The position numbers and the translations under genes were made by a program. The notes beneath the pieces are model-generated. The model did no database searches and was not told the DNA's origin. It saw only the letters and a program-made list of their open reading frames with translations. 8,565 bases of DNA from JBFLYE01 sp040756715 [NCBI: bacterium] (GTDB lineage: Bacteria; UBA9089; UBA9088): NCBI GenBank assembly GCA_040756715.1, contig JBFLYE010000102.1:1-8565 (forward strand). Direction: 5' to 3'. This document shows, piece by piece, positions 1 to 6,441 of this stretch. Position 1 is the first letter of the stretch. Every line of letters starts with the position of its first letter.

Positions 1-42
1 CTTTTAATTCAAAATTCAACATTCAAAATTCATAATTTTATA
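1..42. repeat. AT-rich short repeat, window edge
   Basis: The first 42 bases are built from near-copies of ATTCAAA / ATTCA units (AATTCAAAATTCA, ACATTCAAAATTCA). This is the kind of short dispersed AT repeat found between genes in some uncultivated lineages. A related string (AAATTCAAATGACTAAAATTCAAAA) lies near 5349-5373 in the other intergenic region. I see no coding potential here. The repeat is cut by the window edge, so its full size is unknown. Confidence 0.5.
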
Positions 43-105
43 AAGTTTTCCTTAAGATTATCTAAACACATACATTTTGTAAAGCGTTATGGAATCAACT
101 ATAGT

Positions 106-132
106 ATTCGTGATCCGTAAACGAACACGAAT
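106..132. repeat. Small inverted repeat downstream of argB
   Basis: ATTCGTG at 106-112 is the exact reverse complement of CACGAAT at 126-132, with a 13-base loop. It lies about 30 bases past the argB stop. No U-run follows on the minus strand, so it does not look like a standard intrinsic terminator. It may be a piece of a dispersed repeat. The rest of 1-162 shows no gene. Confidence 0.4.
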
Positions 133-162
133 TTTCTCCTTAAAAAACCTGGGTGGAGATAA

Positions 163-999
163 TCATCTTATAATCTCTGTGCCAATCCCCTTGTTGGTAA
201 ATAGCTCAAGGAGGATTGAGTGCTTTATTCTTCCATCAATGATATGTGCCTTCATTACGCCATTTTCAATTGCCTCTTGAGCTGCCCTTAGCTTTGGAAT
301 CATCCCTGAGCTTATCTTCTTTTTCTTGATCAATCCCTTTATCTCATCTATTCTTATGGTAGAAAGAAGCCTTTCTCCATCTAATACCCCTTTTGTATCA
401 GTAAGGAAGATGAGCTTCTCTGCCTCAATTGTTGATGCAATTTCTCCGGCAACGGTATCAGCATTGATGTTATACCTTACTCCCTTTTCCCCAACCCCAA
501 TCGGTGCAATAACCGGGATAAATGAAGAATAAAAAAGCCTTTCTAATAGCTCTTTATTTATCCTTAAATCCCCACCCACAAACCCCAGTCTTTTTATTGG
601 CTTTGCCAAAATCATATTTGAATCTGCACCCGAAAGTCCTACTGCCTTCGCACCATGCTTGTTTAATAATGAGACAATCTCGGTGTTTATCCTTCCTCTC
701 AAGACCATCTCAACCATCTCCATACTCTCTTGGTCGGTTATCCTTAAGCCATCCTGAAATTTTGGCTTAATCCCAAGCTTTTCCATAAACTTTGTAATCA
801 AGGGACCTCCGCCATGAACAATTACAGGCTTTATCCCAACATATTTAAGGAGGGTGCAATCAATTGCGAAGGATTCCTTTAATTCTTCCTCAATCATTGC
901 CGAGCCACCATATTTTATGACAATATACTTATCATAAAATACCTTGATATAAGGAAGTGCTTCAATAAGAATATTTGCCCTTTCTATCATCCCTTTCAT
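163..999 (-). CDS. argB: N-acetylglutamate kinase (ArgB), probably arginine-sensitive
   Basis: This enzyme phosphorylates N-acetyl-L-glutamate with ATP, the second step of arginine biosynthesis in the cytoplasm. The amino-acid kinase fold is complete at 278 residues, a normal length. Visible motifs are IKYGGSAM (28-35, phosphate-binding Lys29), VHGGGP (61-66), DGLRITD (83-89, substrate-binding Arg86), YNINADTVAG (176-185), LTDTKGV (199-205) and GMIPKL (232-237). About 25 residues precede the first strand (ERANILIEALPYI), and the C-terminus carries ELFTNKGIGTEI. In this family the N-terminal helix and the E-LFT-GxGT signature mark hexameric, arginine-feedback-inhibited enzymes, unlike the short E. 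coli form, so feedback inhibition is inferred. Met4 at 990 (MIERANI) is an equally plausible start, and neither site has a clear Shine-Dalgarno sequence. It is the last gene of the 4875-163 cluster, 47 bases after the antiporter gene. Confidence 0.96.
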   Translation of the reverse strand: MKGMIERANILIEALPYIKVFYDKYIVIKYGGSAMIEEELKESFAIDCTLLKYVGIKPVIVHGGGPLITKFMEKLGIKPKFQDGLRITDQESMEMVEMVLRGRINTEIVSLLNKHGAKAVGLSGADSNMILAKPIKRLGFVGGDLRINKELLERLFYSSFIPVIAPIGVGEKGVRYNINADTVAGEIASTIEAEKLIFLTDTKGVLDGERLLSTIRIDEIKGLIKKKKISSGMIPKLRAAQEAIENGVMKAHIIDGRIKHSILLELFTNKGIGTEIIR

Positions 1000-1046
1000 C
1001 TTACATAATTATATTTAACCCCTGGCTTTAAGACAAGTTAAATTTA

Positions 1047-2696
1047 TTATGAATCGCTTTCCTTTAATCCTTCTTCTAAAAGAAGAACAAGCTCTTCTCC
1101 AAATATAGAATAGACAAGTAAAACCTCATTTGCCCCTTGTTCTTTAATTTTCTCTGCCTGCTCTAATGAATCTGCTGTGGCAATAATGGTAGAAGAAGGG
1201 GAGAGAGAACGGCAGATTTTGACCAGCTTAAGGTTGTCTATCCCCTTTAGAAAGACATCGGGGATTGTAGAGAGAATCACCTTTGCTCCTTCAATATGGG
1301 CATGCCTTAATGTCTCCACGCTACTTACATCCCCAAAGATTGCAGGAATATTTTTCTCTTTAAGCTCTCTCAAAACCTCTAAGCTAAAATCTATAACCAA
1401 GACCTGGCTAAGTAGGGAGGGATTTTTTTGTGAAATGGCATCGATCAAAGCCCTTGCTCCATGGTGAAACCCTAGGAGAACAATGGGATAAGATATTGTT
1501 TTCTTTTTTTGATAATCCTCTTCTTTGCTTTTAAATCCAAGCCTCCTGGTTATCTTATCAAAAACAAGGTAGGTCTCGTGATTTGCCTTGATAAAATAGG
1601 AGGAGAGGATCGCACCAAATGCCATAGAGCAGATAATGAGATTAAGGATATCCTTTTGAATATGTCCTAATTCTGTGCCAATTGCCGCAATAACCAGAGA
1701 GAATTCACTAATTTGAGAAAGGTTAAGGGAGGAGATAAAGCTTGTCCTTTTTCCTGCACCATTTAATAAAAGGAGGGGATATAGGGTAAGAAAGCGTGAG
1801 GCAATAACAAAGGCTACAATTACAAGGCTGTTAAGGATTATTTCCAAGCTTGGCTTTTGTATCTTCATTCCCAAAGAGATGAAAAAGAGGATAAGAAAGA
1901 AATCTCGCAAAGGAAGAACCTTGGCGGTTACATGAAGGCTATAAGGAAAAAAGGAGATAGAAATGCCGGCAATGAAGGCACCTATTTCACAAGATAAGCC
2001 AATGAATTCTGCACAGGTTGAGATAAGGCTACACCAAGCAATAGAGATTGCCACAACCATCTCGGGGGATTTTGCTATCCATTCAAAGACATGCTTTAAA
2101 AGATATTTGCTCAAAAGGAATCCACCTCCCAAAAGCAATGTAGCCTTTAATAGCCCCAAGAAGAAAATGGCAATTTTTGGCTCAAGGAAATTGGATTGAA
2201 AGGCAAGAAGCAAGATTACCCAGATATCCTGGATGATTAGAATGCCCAAGGTAATTCTACCTGGCAGGGTATCAATTTCAAACTTATCATAAAGAAGCTT
2301 TACCACAATTGCTGTGCTACTTATTGAACATAATAAAGCAAGGTAAAAGCTATTAACCCTTCCCTCCCCTAAGATGTATTTAAAAAATAAAAGCCCAAGC
2401 AGAATGCAGAGGATAAATTGACCTATGCCAGCTATAATAATCTGTCTTCCTTGATGGATAAGCCTTTTTAGATTTATCTCTAATCCAATAATAAAAAGGA
2501 GAAGAACCAAGCCAATCCCAGAGATTGTCTCAATATTAACCGCATTTGTAACAAAACGAAGTCCAATCTCTGGGCCGATTAAGGCTCCTCCCATAAGATA
2601 GCCTAAGATAACAGGTTGGCGGATTTTATGGGCTAAAATTCCAAAAAGGGTTGCAAAAATAATAGAAATTCCTATATCTTCTAAAAGCCCATGCAT
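1047..2696 (-). CDS. CPA2-family cation/proton antiporter with TrkA-N domain (KefB/YbaL-like)
   Basis: This is an inner-membrane monovalent cation:proton antiporter or K+ efflux protein of 549 residues. Residues 5-375 form about a dozen hydrophobic segments. Family landmarks are SISSTAIVVKLL (124-135), the Gln-Asp pair Q156-D157 in a membrane helix (expected transport Asp), CAEFIGLSCEIGAFIAG (228-244) and FFISLGM (271-277). After a charged linker (382-400) a TrkA-N Rossmann domain runs from 403 to about 525, with the acidic strand end VLVIDFS (432-438) and FGDVSS (454-459). The nucleotide loop reads GFHHGAR (409-415) rather than the usual GxGxxG, so binding of NAD(H) or another nucleotide is uncertain. 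No TrkA-C domain follows. The ATG is preceded by AAAGG at 2700-2704. It lies 39 bases after hom and 47 before argB, in the same direction. The transported ion (K+ or Na+) cannot be told from sequence. Confidence 0.88.
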   Translation of the reverse strand: MHGLLEDIGISIIFATLFGILAHKIRQPVILGYLMGGALIGPEIGLRFVTNAVNIETISGIGLVLLLFIIGLEINLKRLIHQGRQIIIAGIGQFILCILLGLLFFKYILGEGRVNSFYLALLCSISSTAIVVKLLYDKFEIDTLPGRITLGILIIQDIWVILLLAFQSNFLEPKIAIFFLGLLKATLLLGGGFLLSKYLLKHVFEWIAKSPEMVVAISIAWCSLISTCAEFIGLSCEIGAFIAGISISFFPYSLHVTAKVLPLRDFFLILFFISLGMKIQKPSLEIILNSLVIVAFVIASRFLTLYPLLLLNGAGKRTSFISSLNLSQISEFSLVIAAIGTELGHIQKDILNLIICSMAFGAILSSYFIKANHETYLVFDKITRRLGFKSKEEDYQKKKTISYPIVLLGFHHGARALIDAISQKNPSLLSQVLVIDFSLEVLRELKEKNIPAIFGDVSSVETLRHAHIEGAKVILSTIPDVFLKGIDNLKLVKICRSLSPSSTIIATADSLEQAEKIKEQGANEVLLVYSIFGEELVLLLEEGLKESDS

Positions 2697-2699
2697 TTT

Positions 2700-2704
2700 C
2701 CTTT
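2700..2704 (-). promoter_or_regulatory. Ribosome binding site of the antiporter gene
   Basis: Read on the minus strand, AAAGG stands three bases before the ATG at 2696-2694. It is the clearest Shine-Dalgarno-like sequence in the window and supports that start, although the spacing is short. Confidence 0.5.
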
Positions 2705-2735
2705 ATAACTAAATCTGTAATCTGAATTCTGTAAT
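2705..2735. repeat. Short repeat in the hom-antiporter spacer
   Basis: TCTGTAA occurs at 2714-2720 and again at 2728-2734, around a central GAATTC palindrome. The stretch is non-coding and fills nearly the whole gap between the hom stop and the antiporter ribosome binding site. It may be a fragment of a dispersed genomic repeat. I see no stable hairpin or terminator. Confidence 0.3.
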
Positions 2736-3968
2736 TTATAGCTCTTCTATCCTTATCCTCACAACATCCTTGATAACATCTTCTCTCTTAATCTCATCAA
2801 TTGCAGCCCTTATATCACCCTCATAAGCCTCATGTGTTACCATTACAACAGGGACAATATCGCCCCTTTCCTTTTGGATGCAGGAGGAAATGCTTATCTT
2901 ATATTTTGCTAGAATACCAGAGATTAAAGCTAATACGCCAGGTTTGTCGGAGACCATAAATCTTATATAGGATTTAAGAAGGAGGTTTTCTATTGGATAA
3001 GGGGATACATTGGAAATATCGGGGATATTCATATCTTCACCCCTTAAAAGGCTAAATACATCAGCTATAACAGCAGAGGATGTAGGATATCCACCCGCAC
3101 CTTTACCATAGAAAAGGAGGGGTCCTGTAAGGTCAGAGACAACATAGATGCCATTGTAGTTATAAGAAATAGATGAGAGGAGGTGCTCCTTTGGAATCAT
3201 AACAGGATGGATGCGCATCTCTAAATTTCCATTGTCTATCTTTGCAATGCCAAGTAGCTTAATCTTGAATCCAAGCTCGTCTGCATAGACAAGGTCAGAA
3301 ATGGTAATTTCGGAAATCCCCTCTTTATAAACAGAAGCTATATCTACAATCTTTCCAAATGCAAGGGCTGATAAGACAATGAGCTTATGTAATGTGTCAT
3401 CACCGTTTATATCAAGGCTTGGGTCAGCCTCGGCAAAACCCTCTTTTTGTGCATCCTTTAGAACATCAAAGAATTCCCTTTTCTCCTCAAGCATCCTGGT
3501 TAGAATATAATTTGTTGTTCCATTGATTATCCCATATATCTTTTGAATTTTGTTTGCTATAAGGCTTGAGGTTATGGATGAAATAATAGGAATGCCGCCA
3601 CCCACAGATGCCTCAAACCTTATCCTTCTTTTATTAGTCTTTGCAGATGCTATAATCTCCTTTAAGTGCAAAGAAAGCAGAGCCTTGTTTGCGGTTACAA
3701 CATCCTTTTTATGCTCAAATGCCTTTAAAATATATGTCTTTGCTGGCTCAATCCCACCGATTAGCTCAATTATAACATCTATATTTGGGTCATTTAAAAC
3801 CTCATAGGGATCATCGGTAAGTAAATTCAGAGAAGGGGTGTAATCCCTCTTTCTCTTTAAATCAATATCGGCAATTTTTACCAAAGAAAGGCAGGAAAAG
3901 CCCCTTTCAAGCAATACCTTCGCGGTAGCCTGTCCGATTGTTCCTAAACCAATTAAACCAATGTTCAT
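2736..3968 (-). CDS. hom: Homoserine dehydrogenase with C-terminal ACT domain
   Basis: This enzyme reduces aspartate-4-semialdehyde to homoserine with NAD(P)H, the branch point to threonine and methionine. Numbering from the chosen ATG is four less than from an upstream TTG at 3980. The NAD-binding loop GLIGLGTIG is at residues 4-12, TANK (Lys95) follows, then EASVGGGIPI (119-128), NGTTNYIL (149-156), FAEADPSLDINGDD (178-191) with the expected catalytic Asp191 and Lys195, and GKGAGGYPTSSAV (288-300). A C-terminal ACT domain starts near 338 (MVSDKPGVLALISGIL), the usual place for threonine feedback control. It is full length at about 410 residues and monofunctional, with no aspartokinase part. 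I prefer ATG 3968 because family members begin MNIGLIGLG. The TTG would overlap the kinase gene by 8 bases, whereas the ATG lies four bases after its stop. No strong ribosome binding site is seen, so translational coupling to the kinase is likely. Confidence 0.96.
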   Translation of the reverse strand: MNIGLIGLGTIGQATAKVLLERGFSCLSLVKIADIDLKRKRDYTPSLNLLTDDPYEVLNDPNIDVIIELIGGIEPAKTYILKAFEHKKDVVTANKALLSLHLKEIIASAKTNKRRIRFEASVGGGIPIISSITSSLIANKIQKIYGIINGTTNYILTRMLEEKREFFDVLKDAQKEGFAEADPSLDINGDDTLHKLIVLSALAFGKIVDIASVYKEGISEITISDLVYADELGFKIKLLGIAKIDNGNLEMRIHPVMIPKEHLLSSISYNYNGIYVVSDLTGPLLFYGKGAGGYPTSSAVIADVFSLLRGEDMNIPDISNVSPYPIENLLLKSYIRFMVSDKPGVLALISGILAKYKISISSCIQKERGDIVPVVMVTHEAYEGDIRAAIDEIKREDVIKDVVRIRIEEL

Positions 3969-3972
3969 TCTA

Positions 3973-4875
3973 TTATTCAAAATGGGAAAGCTCTTTAAAT
4001 TGATAATACCTTTGCTTTATATCTTCCCATTTCAGGTTTTTCATCCTATTTAGGCTAAAATCCTCAACCACAAAGGATGCCATTGCCGAACCAAAGATTA
4101 CTGCCCTTTTTAGCTGCTCATTATCCCTTCCAGAAACCTGGGATAGATAGCCAATAAATGCTCCGCCAAATGTATCGCCTGCCCCGGTTGGGTCAAAGAT
4201 ATTCTCAAGGGGATATGCGGGAGCTGAAAATATTCCATCCTTTGAAAACATAAGGCAGCCATGCTCACCCTTTTTTATTATGACAATCTCTGGTCCTAAT
4301 TGCCTTATTTTCCCCGCTGCCTTTACCAGATTTGGCTCTTTTGCCAATTCCCTTGCCTCACCATCGTTTAAAACAATAATATCTACCATTGATATTGCCT
4401 TTTTTAATGCATCATTTTTATTTTCAATCCAATAATTCATCGTGTCTAAAACAATCAGACGAGGATTTTTTATCTGCTTTATAACCTTAATTTGAATATC
4501 TGGGTCAATATTTCCCAGGAAGATATATTTTGAATCTTTGTAATGTTCTGGAAGAGAGGCATCAAAGTTAGTCAAAACATTTAATTTTGTCTCTAATGTC
4601 TTTGCTTCATTAAGCTCGTATGTATAATAACCCTTCCATCTAAATGTTTCTCCAGGAAGAATACGAAGCCCACTTGTATCAATTTCATAAGATTTTAGAA
4701 GGGAAAGGTATTCTTCCTTAAAATCTTCTCCTACAACACTTAAGATACTTGCTTTATCAAAGAAGGAGCAGGAAACAGAGGCATATATGCAAGAGCCTCC
4801 CAAAACATCAGAGACCTCACCAAATGGTGTTTTTACAGAATCTATTCCCACAGAGCCAACAATAAGCGTAGCCAC
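3973..4875 (-). CDS. PfkB/ribokinase-family sugar or nucleoside kinase
   Basis: This cytoplasmic kinase of 300 residues, the usual family length, transfers phosphate from ATP to a sugar or nucleoside hydroxyl. Signatures are the N-terminal Gly-Gly substrate region (VLGGSCIYAS, 24-33), VVGEDF (47-52), VLNDGEARELA (168-178, the NxxE Mg/ATP element), IKKGEHG (200-206) and the second PfkB signature FDPTGAGDTFGGAF (227-240), with the anion hole GAGD and catalytic base Asp234. The exact substrate cannot be assigned, and adenosine-kinase-like and ribokinase-like relatives are both possible. The start is GTG, chosen because family members begin with a short hydrophobic strand (here TLIVGSVGIDS) and nothing in frame upstream fits better. 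There is no Shine-Dalgarno sequence before it, and the predicted -10 box lies only six bases upstream, which suggests a leaderless mRNA. It is the first gene of a cluster running on into hom. Confidence 0.87.
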   Translation of the reverse strand: MATLIVGSVGIDSVKTPFGEVSDVLGGSCIYASVSCSFFDKASILSVVGEDFKEEYLSLLKSYEIDTSGLRILPGETFRWKGYYTYELNEAKTLETKLNVLTNFDASLPEHYKDSKYIFLGNIDPDIQIKVIKQIKNPRLIVLDTMNYWIENKNDALKKAISMVDIIVLNDGEARELAKEPNLVKAAGKIRQLGPEIVIIKKGEHGCLMFSKDGIFSAPAYPLENIFDPTGAGDTFGGAFIGYLSQVSGRDNEQLKRAVIFGSAMASFVVEDFSLNRMKNLKWEDIKQRYYQFKELSHFE

Positions 4876-4881
4876 AAAGAA

Positions 4882-4911
4882 ATGATAACCTAAAAGCCAT
4901 TATCCTGTCAA
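4882..4911 (-). promoter_or_regulatory. Predicted sigma70-type promoter of the pfkB-hom-antiporter-argB cluster
   Basis: On the minus strand a perfect -35 hexamer TTGACA (4911-4906) is followed after 18 bases by TATCAT (4887-4882), five of six matches to the -10 consensus. The expected start of transcription is about 4875, at or beside the GTG start codon of the kinase gene. It is the best promoter-like sequence I noticed, and it stands at the 5' end of the four-gene cluster. The -35 box lies at the edge of the transposase remnant. Confidence 0.6.
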
Positions 4912-4920
4912 GGCTCTGTT

Positions 4921-5182
4921 GTGTACTTATTCCAGATGGGTATAGACATACTTACCACCTTAAGGAAAGAAAAAATACAAAACAAAGAGATTATCGAAAG
5001 GGCTTTGATATTAGGAATATCAAGACAGACAGTAAGAAGGGGAAGAGATGGTCCTTTAAAGGATTTTTCAAAGAGACCTAAACATTCTTCCCAAGGAAAA
5101 CCAAGATTGAACTTGAGGATTTAATAATAAATGAAGCAAAGAGAACGTATGTGTTTAGCTCGGTGAGAATAAAATTGGGAAA
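4921..5182 (+). pseudogene. Frameshifted, truncated transposase N-terminus (DDE/rve-type IS remnant)
   Basis: From 4921 (GTG) or, more likely, ATG 4936, one frame encodes a helix-turn-helix of the kind found at the N-terminus of IS481- or IS3-like transposases: NKEIIERALILGISRQTVRR, then GPLKDFSKRPKHS. This frame stops at 5122-5124. The reading continues in another frame from about 5097-5103 as KIELEDLIINEAKRTYVFSS then VRIKLGN, which fits the linker before a DDE catalytic domain. A single missing base near the AAAA run at 5097-5100 would explain the shift. The catalytic domain is absent, because a palindromic repeat begins at 5183 and no DDE motifs follow. It is therefore a dead, truncated copy. 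The left end of the element may be at TGTCAAGG (4906). The IS family is uncertain. It is the only plus-strand coding trace in the window. Confidence 0.62.
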
Positions 5183-5264
5183 TAGGCACAAAGGCACAGA
5201 GGCACAAAGGCGAGAGAGTTTATTTATTACTTGCTTTCTTTGTACCTTTGCCCCTTTGTGCCTA
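5183..5264. repeat. Long imperfect palindrome (MITE-like repeat) inside the transposase remnant
   Basis: The left arm at 5183-5210 is made of GGCACAAA / GGCACAGA units (TAGGCACAAAGG, then CACAGAGG, then CACAAAGG). The right arm at 5237-5264 is its reverse complement with 23 of 28 positions matching, including 12 perfect outer bases. The loop is 26 bases long. The outermost CCTAGG-like edges and absence of coding potential suggest a small non-autonomous repeat or a structured dispersed element. It sits exactly where similarity to the transposase ends. Confidence 0.7.
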
Positions 5265-5313
5265 GGTATATAAGACAGCTAAACAACGGCTATGGTAATT
5301 TGGTTAAGAGAGA

Positions 5314-5479
5314 AGCTAAACACGTACGAAATTCGAAATCAAAAAAACAAATTCAAATGACTAAAATTCAAAACAATATAATTAGAGGAACGATATTGTT
5401 TCCTGCTTTGTGCTTTCGGATTTCGTGCGTTTCTTTCATTTTAACTTCCTTTCTTCTTCTCCTCTACCTAAACACATAC
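5314..5479. repeat. Nested inverted-repeat element bounded by CTAAACAC motifs
   Basis: The outer arms at 5323-5341 (CGTACGAAATTCGAAATCA) and 5411-5429 are reverse complements at 16 of 19 positions. An inner perfect hairpin has arms AAACAATAT at 5371-5379 and ATATTGTTT at 5393-5401 around a 13-base loop. The element is bracketed by direct copies of CTAAACACRTAC at 5316-5327 and 5468-5479. The right copy runs into the last codons of the MetE-like gene. The inner stem is almost all A-T and is not followed by a clean U-run, so a terminator role for the upstream minus-strand operon is possible but weak. Confidence 0.55.
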
Positions 5480-6441
5480 TTTCTTTGATATAGCCTGGTT
5501 AAAGCTCTAGTAAGCTCAATGGCTTTTTCGGCTAATTCTTCATCCAATGAGCCCAAGCCACAGGATGGGGTTATCAAAAATCCATTTTGAGGAAAATTTG
5601 CCAGCCTTTCCTTAAGCGTTTCTTCGTTATTTTCTAAAAGTTCAGAAGATGCAGGAACAATGCCCCAGGCAAGAATGCCCCTTTTGATAAATTTATCCAA
5701 AGAATCTTTGTAAAGAAAGAGGTTTTTACTAAAATTATAGGCATCAAAGTTTAGAATATCAATATTTGTCTCCATAATCATTCCAAAATCCGTATTTCCA
5801 CAGCAATGAATTCCGGTAATTATTCCATTTTCCTTTAATAAATCTATGATTTTGGAAAGAAAGCTTAAAACATCCTCTCTTGAAATGGGGATAGTAGAGC
5901 AGCCAAAAGAGGCAAGATATGGCTCATCAATAAAGATAATCGGTTTTCCAAATTCCTTTAATTTCTCAGCCTGCCATAATGCCTTTTGCGATAAGCCACA
6001 AATAATGGCATCAAATAGCTCCTTATGATAAATAACAGGCTTTCCATTTTCATCGTATCCAGAAAGGCCAAAGCTTATAGGCCCTGTTATCTGACCCTTT
6101 ATGTAAGAAGAGCAAGGCTTTGCCTCAAGGAAAGAATAAAATCCAGATGAGAATTCTTTTGATATTTTAAAATACTCAAGATCCTGATCTAAAAATTTCT
6201 CATAAAACCTGGTAAGTTCCTCCTCTATATGGCTGGTAGAAAAATAAATGCCTTTTTTTGCCTCATCGTATTGGACACAGGGAAGCCCTTCACTAAATTG
6301 AACACACATATTTTCTCTCCAAGAAACCTTTGGAAGCTGTGGCCAAACAGGAATATCAAGGGATAAAGATAGAAAGAGGGGTTTTTCTATATCCTTATGG
6401 GGAAAACTTCCTATGGCTGTAGAAAATATACCTTTTATCAA
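5464..6441 (-). CDS. MetE C-terminal/UroD-fold protein, possible core methionine synthase or related methyltransferase
   Basis: This 325-residue cytoplasmic protein has the TIM-barrel fold shared by cobalamin-independent methionine synthase and uroporphyrinogen decarboxylase. It begins STAIGSFPH (7-15), then WPQLPK (33-38), KGQITGPISFG (115-125), FIDEPYL (170-176), GIHCCGNTDFG (210-220) and ITPSCGLGS (290-298). His212, Cys214 and Cys294 match the zinc ligands that activate homocysteine in MetE. The Glu that usually follows the HxC motif is not obvious, and Asp233 (NFDAYNF) may take its place. MetE itself is about 750 residues; this is a single-barrel form like the short core methionine synthases of anaerobes. 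A methyl transfer in methionine synthesis is plausible but not proven. The start is a TTG immediately after the TAA of the preceding gene and in the same frame. The last residues (RKYVFR) are encoded by a repeated motif. Confidence 0.72.
   Translation of the reverse strand: MIKGIFSTAIGSFPHKDIEKPLFLSLSLDIPVWPQLPKVSWRENMCVQFSEGLPCVQYDEAKKGIYFSTSHIEEELTRFYEKFLDQDLEYFKISKEFSSGFYSFLEAKPCSSYIKGQITGPISFGLSGYDENGKPVIYHKELFDAIICGLSQKALWQAEKLKEFGKPIIFIDEPYLASFGCSTIPISREDVLSFLSKIIDLLKENGIITGIHCCGNTDFGMIMETNIDILNFDAYNFSKNLFLYKDSLDKFIKRGILAWGIVPASSELLENNEETLKERLANFPQNGFLITPSCGLGSLDEELAEKAIELTRALTRLYQRKYVFR

Noticed and set aside
1013-1043. Hairpin ATTTAAC / GTTAAAT between antiporter and argB
   Set aside because: Seven A-T-rich pairs around a 17-base loop with no U-run; likely chance in AT-rich DNA.
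5183-5264. CRISPR-like repeats, because of the recurring GGCACAAAGG unit
   Set aside because: Units are 8-10 bases, contiguous and arranged as a palindrome, with no spacers of regular length.
5371-5401. Intrinsic terminator for the MetE-like operon
   Set aside because: The 9-bp stem has only one G-C pair and no adjacent U-run, so I list it as part of a repeat element rather than a terminator.
5231-5488. Plus-strand open frame of 85 codons in the repeat region
   Set aside because: It runs through both inverted repeats and into the opposite strand of the MetE-like gene, with hydrophobic low-complexity content and no ribosome binding site; it is a by-product of repeat sequence.
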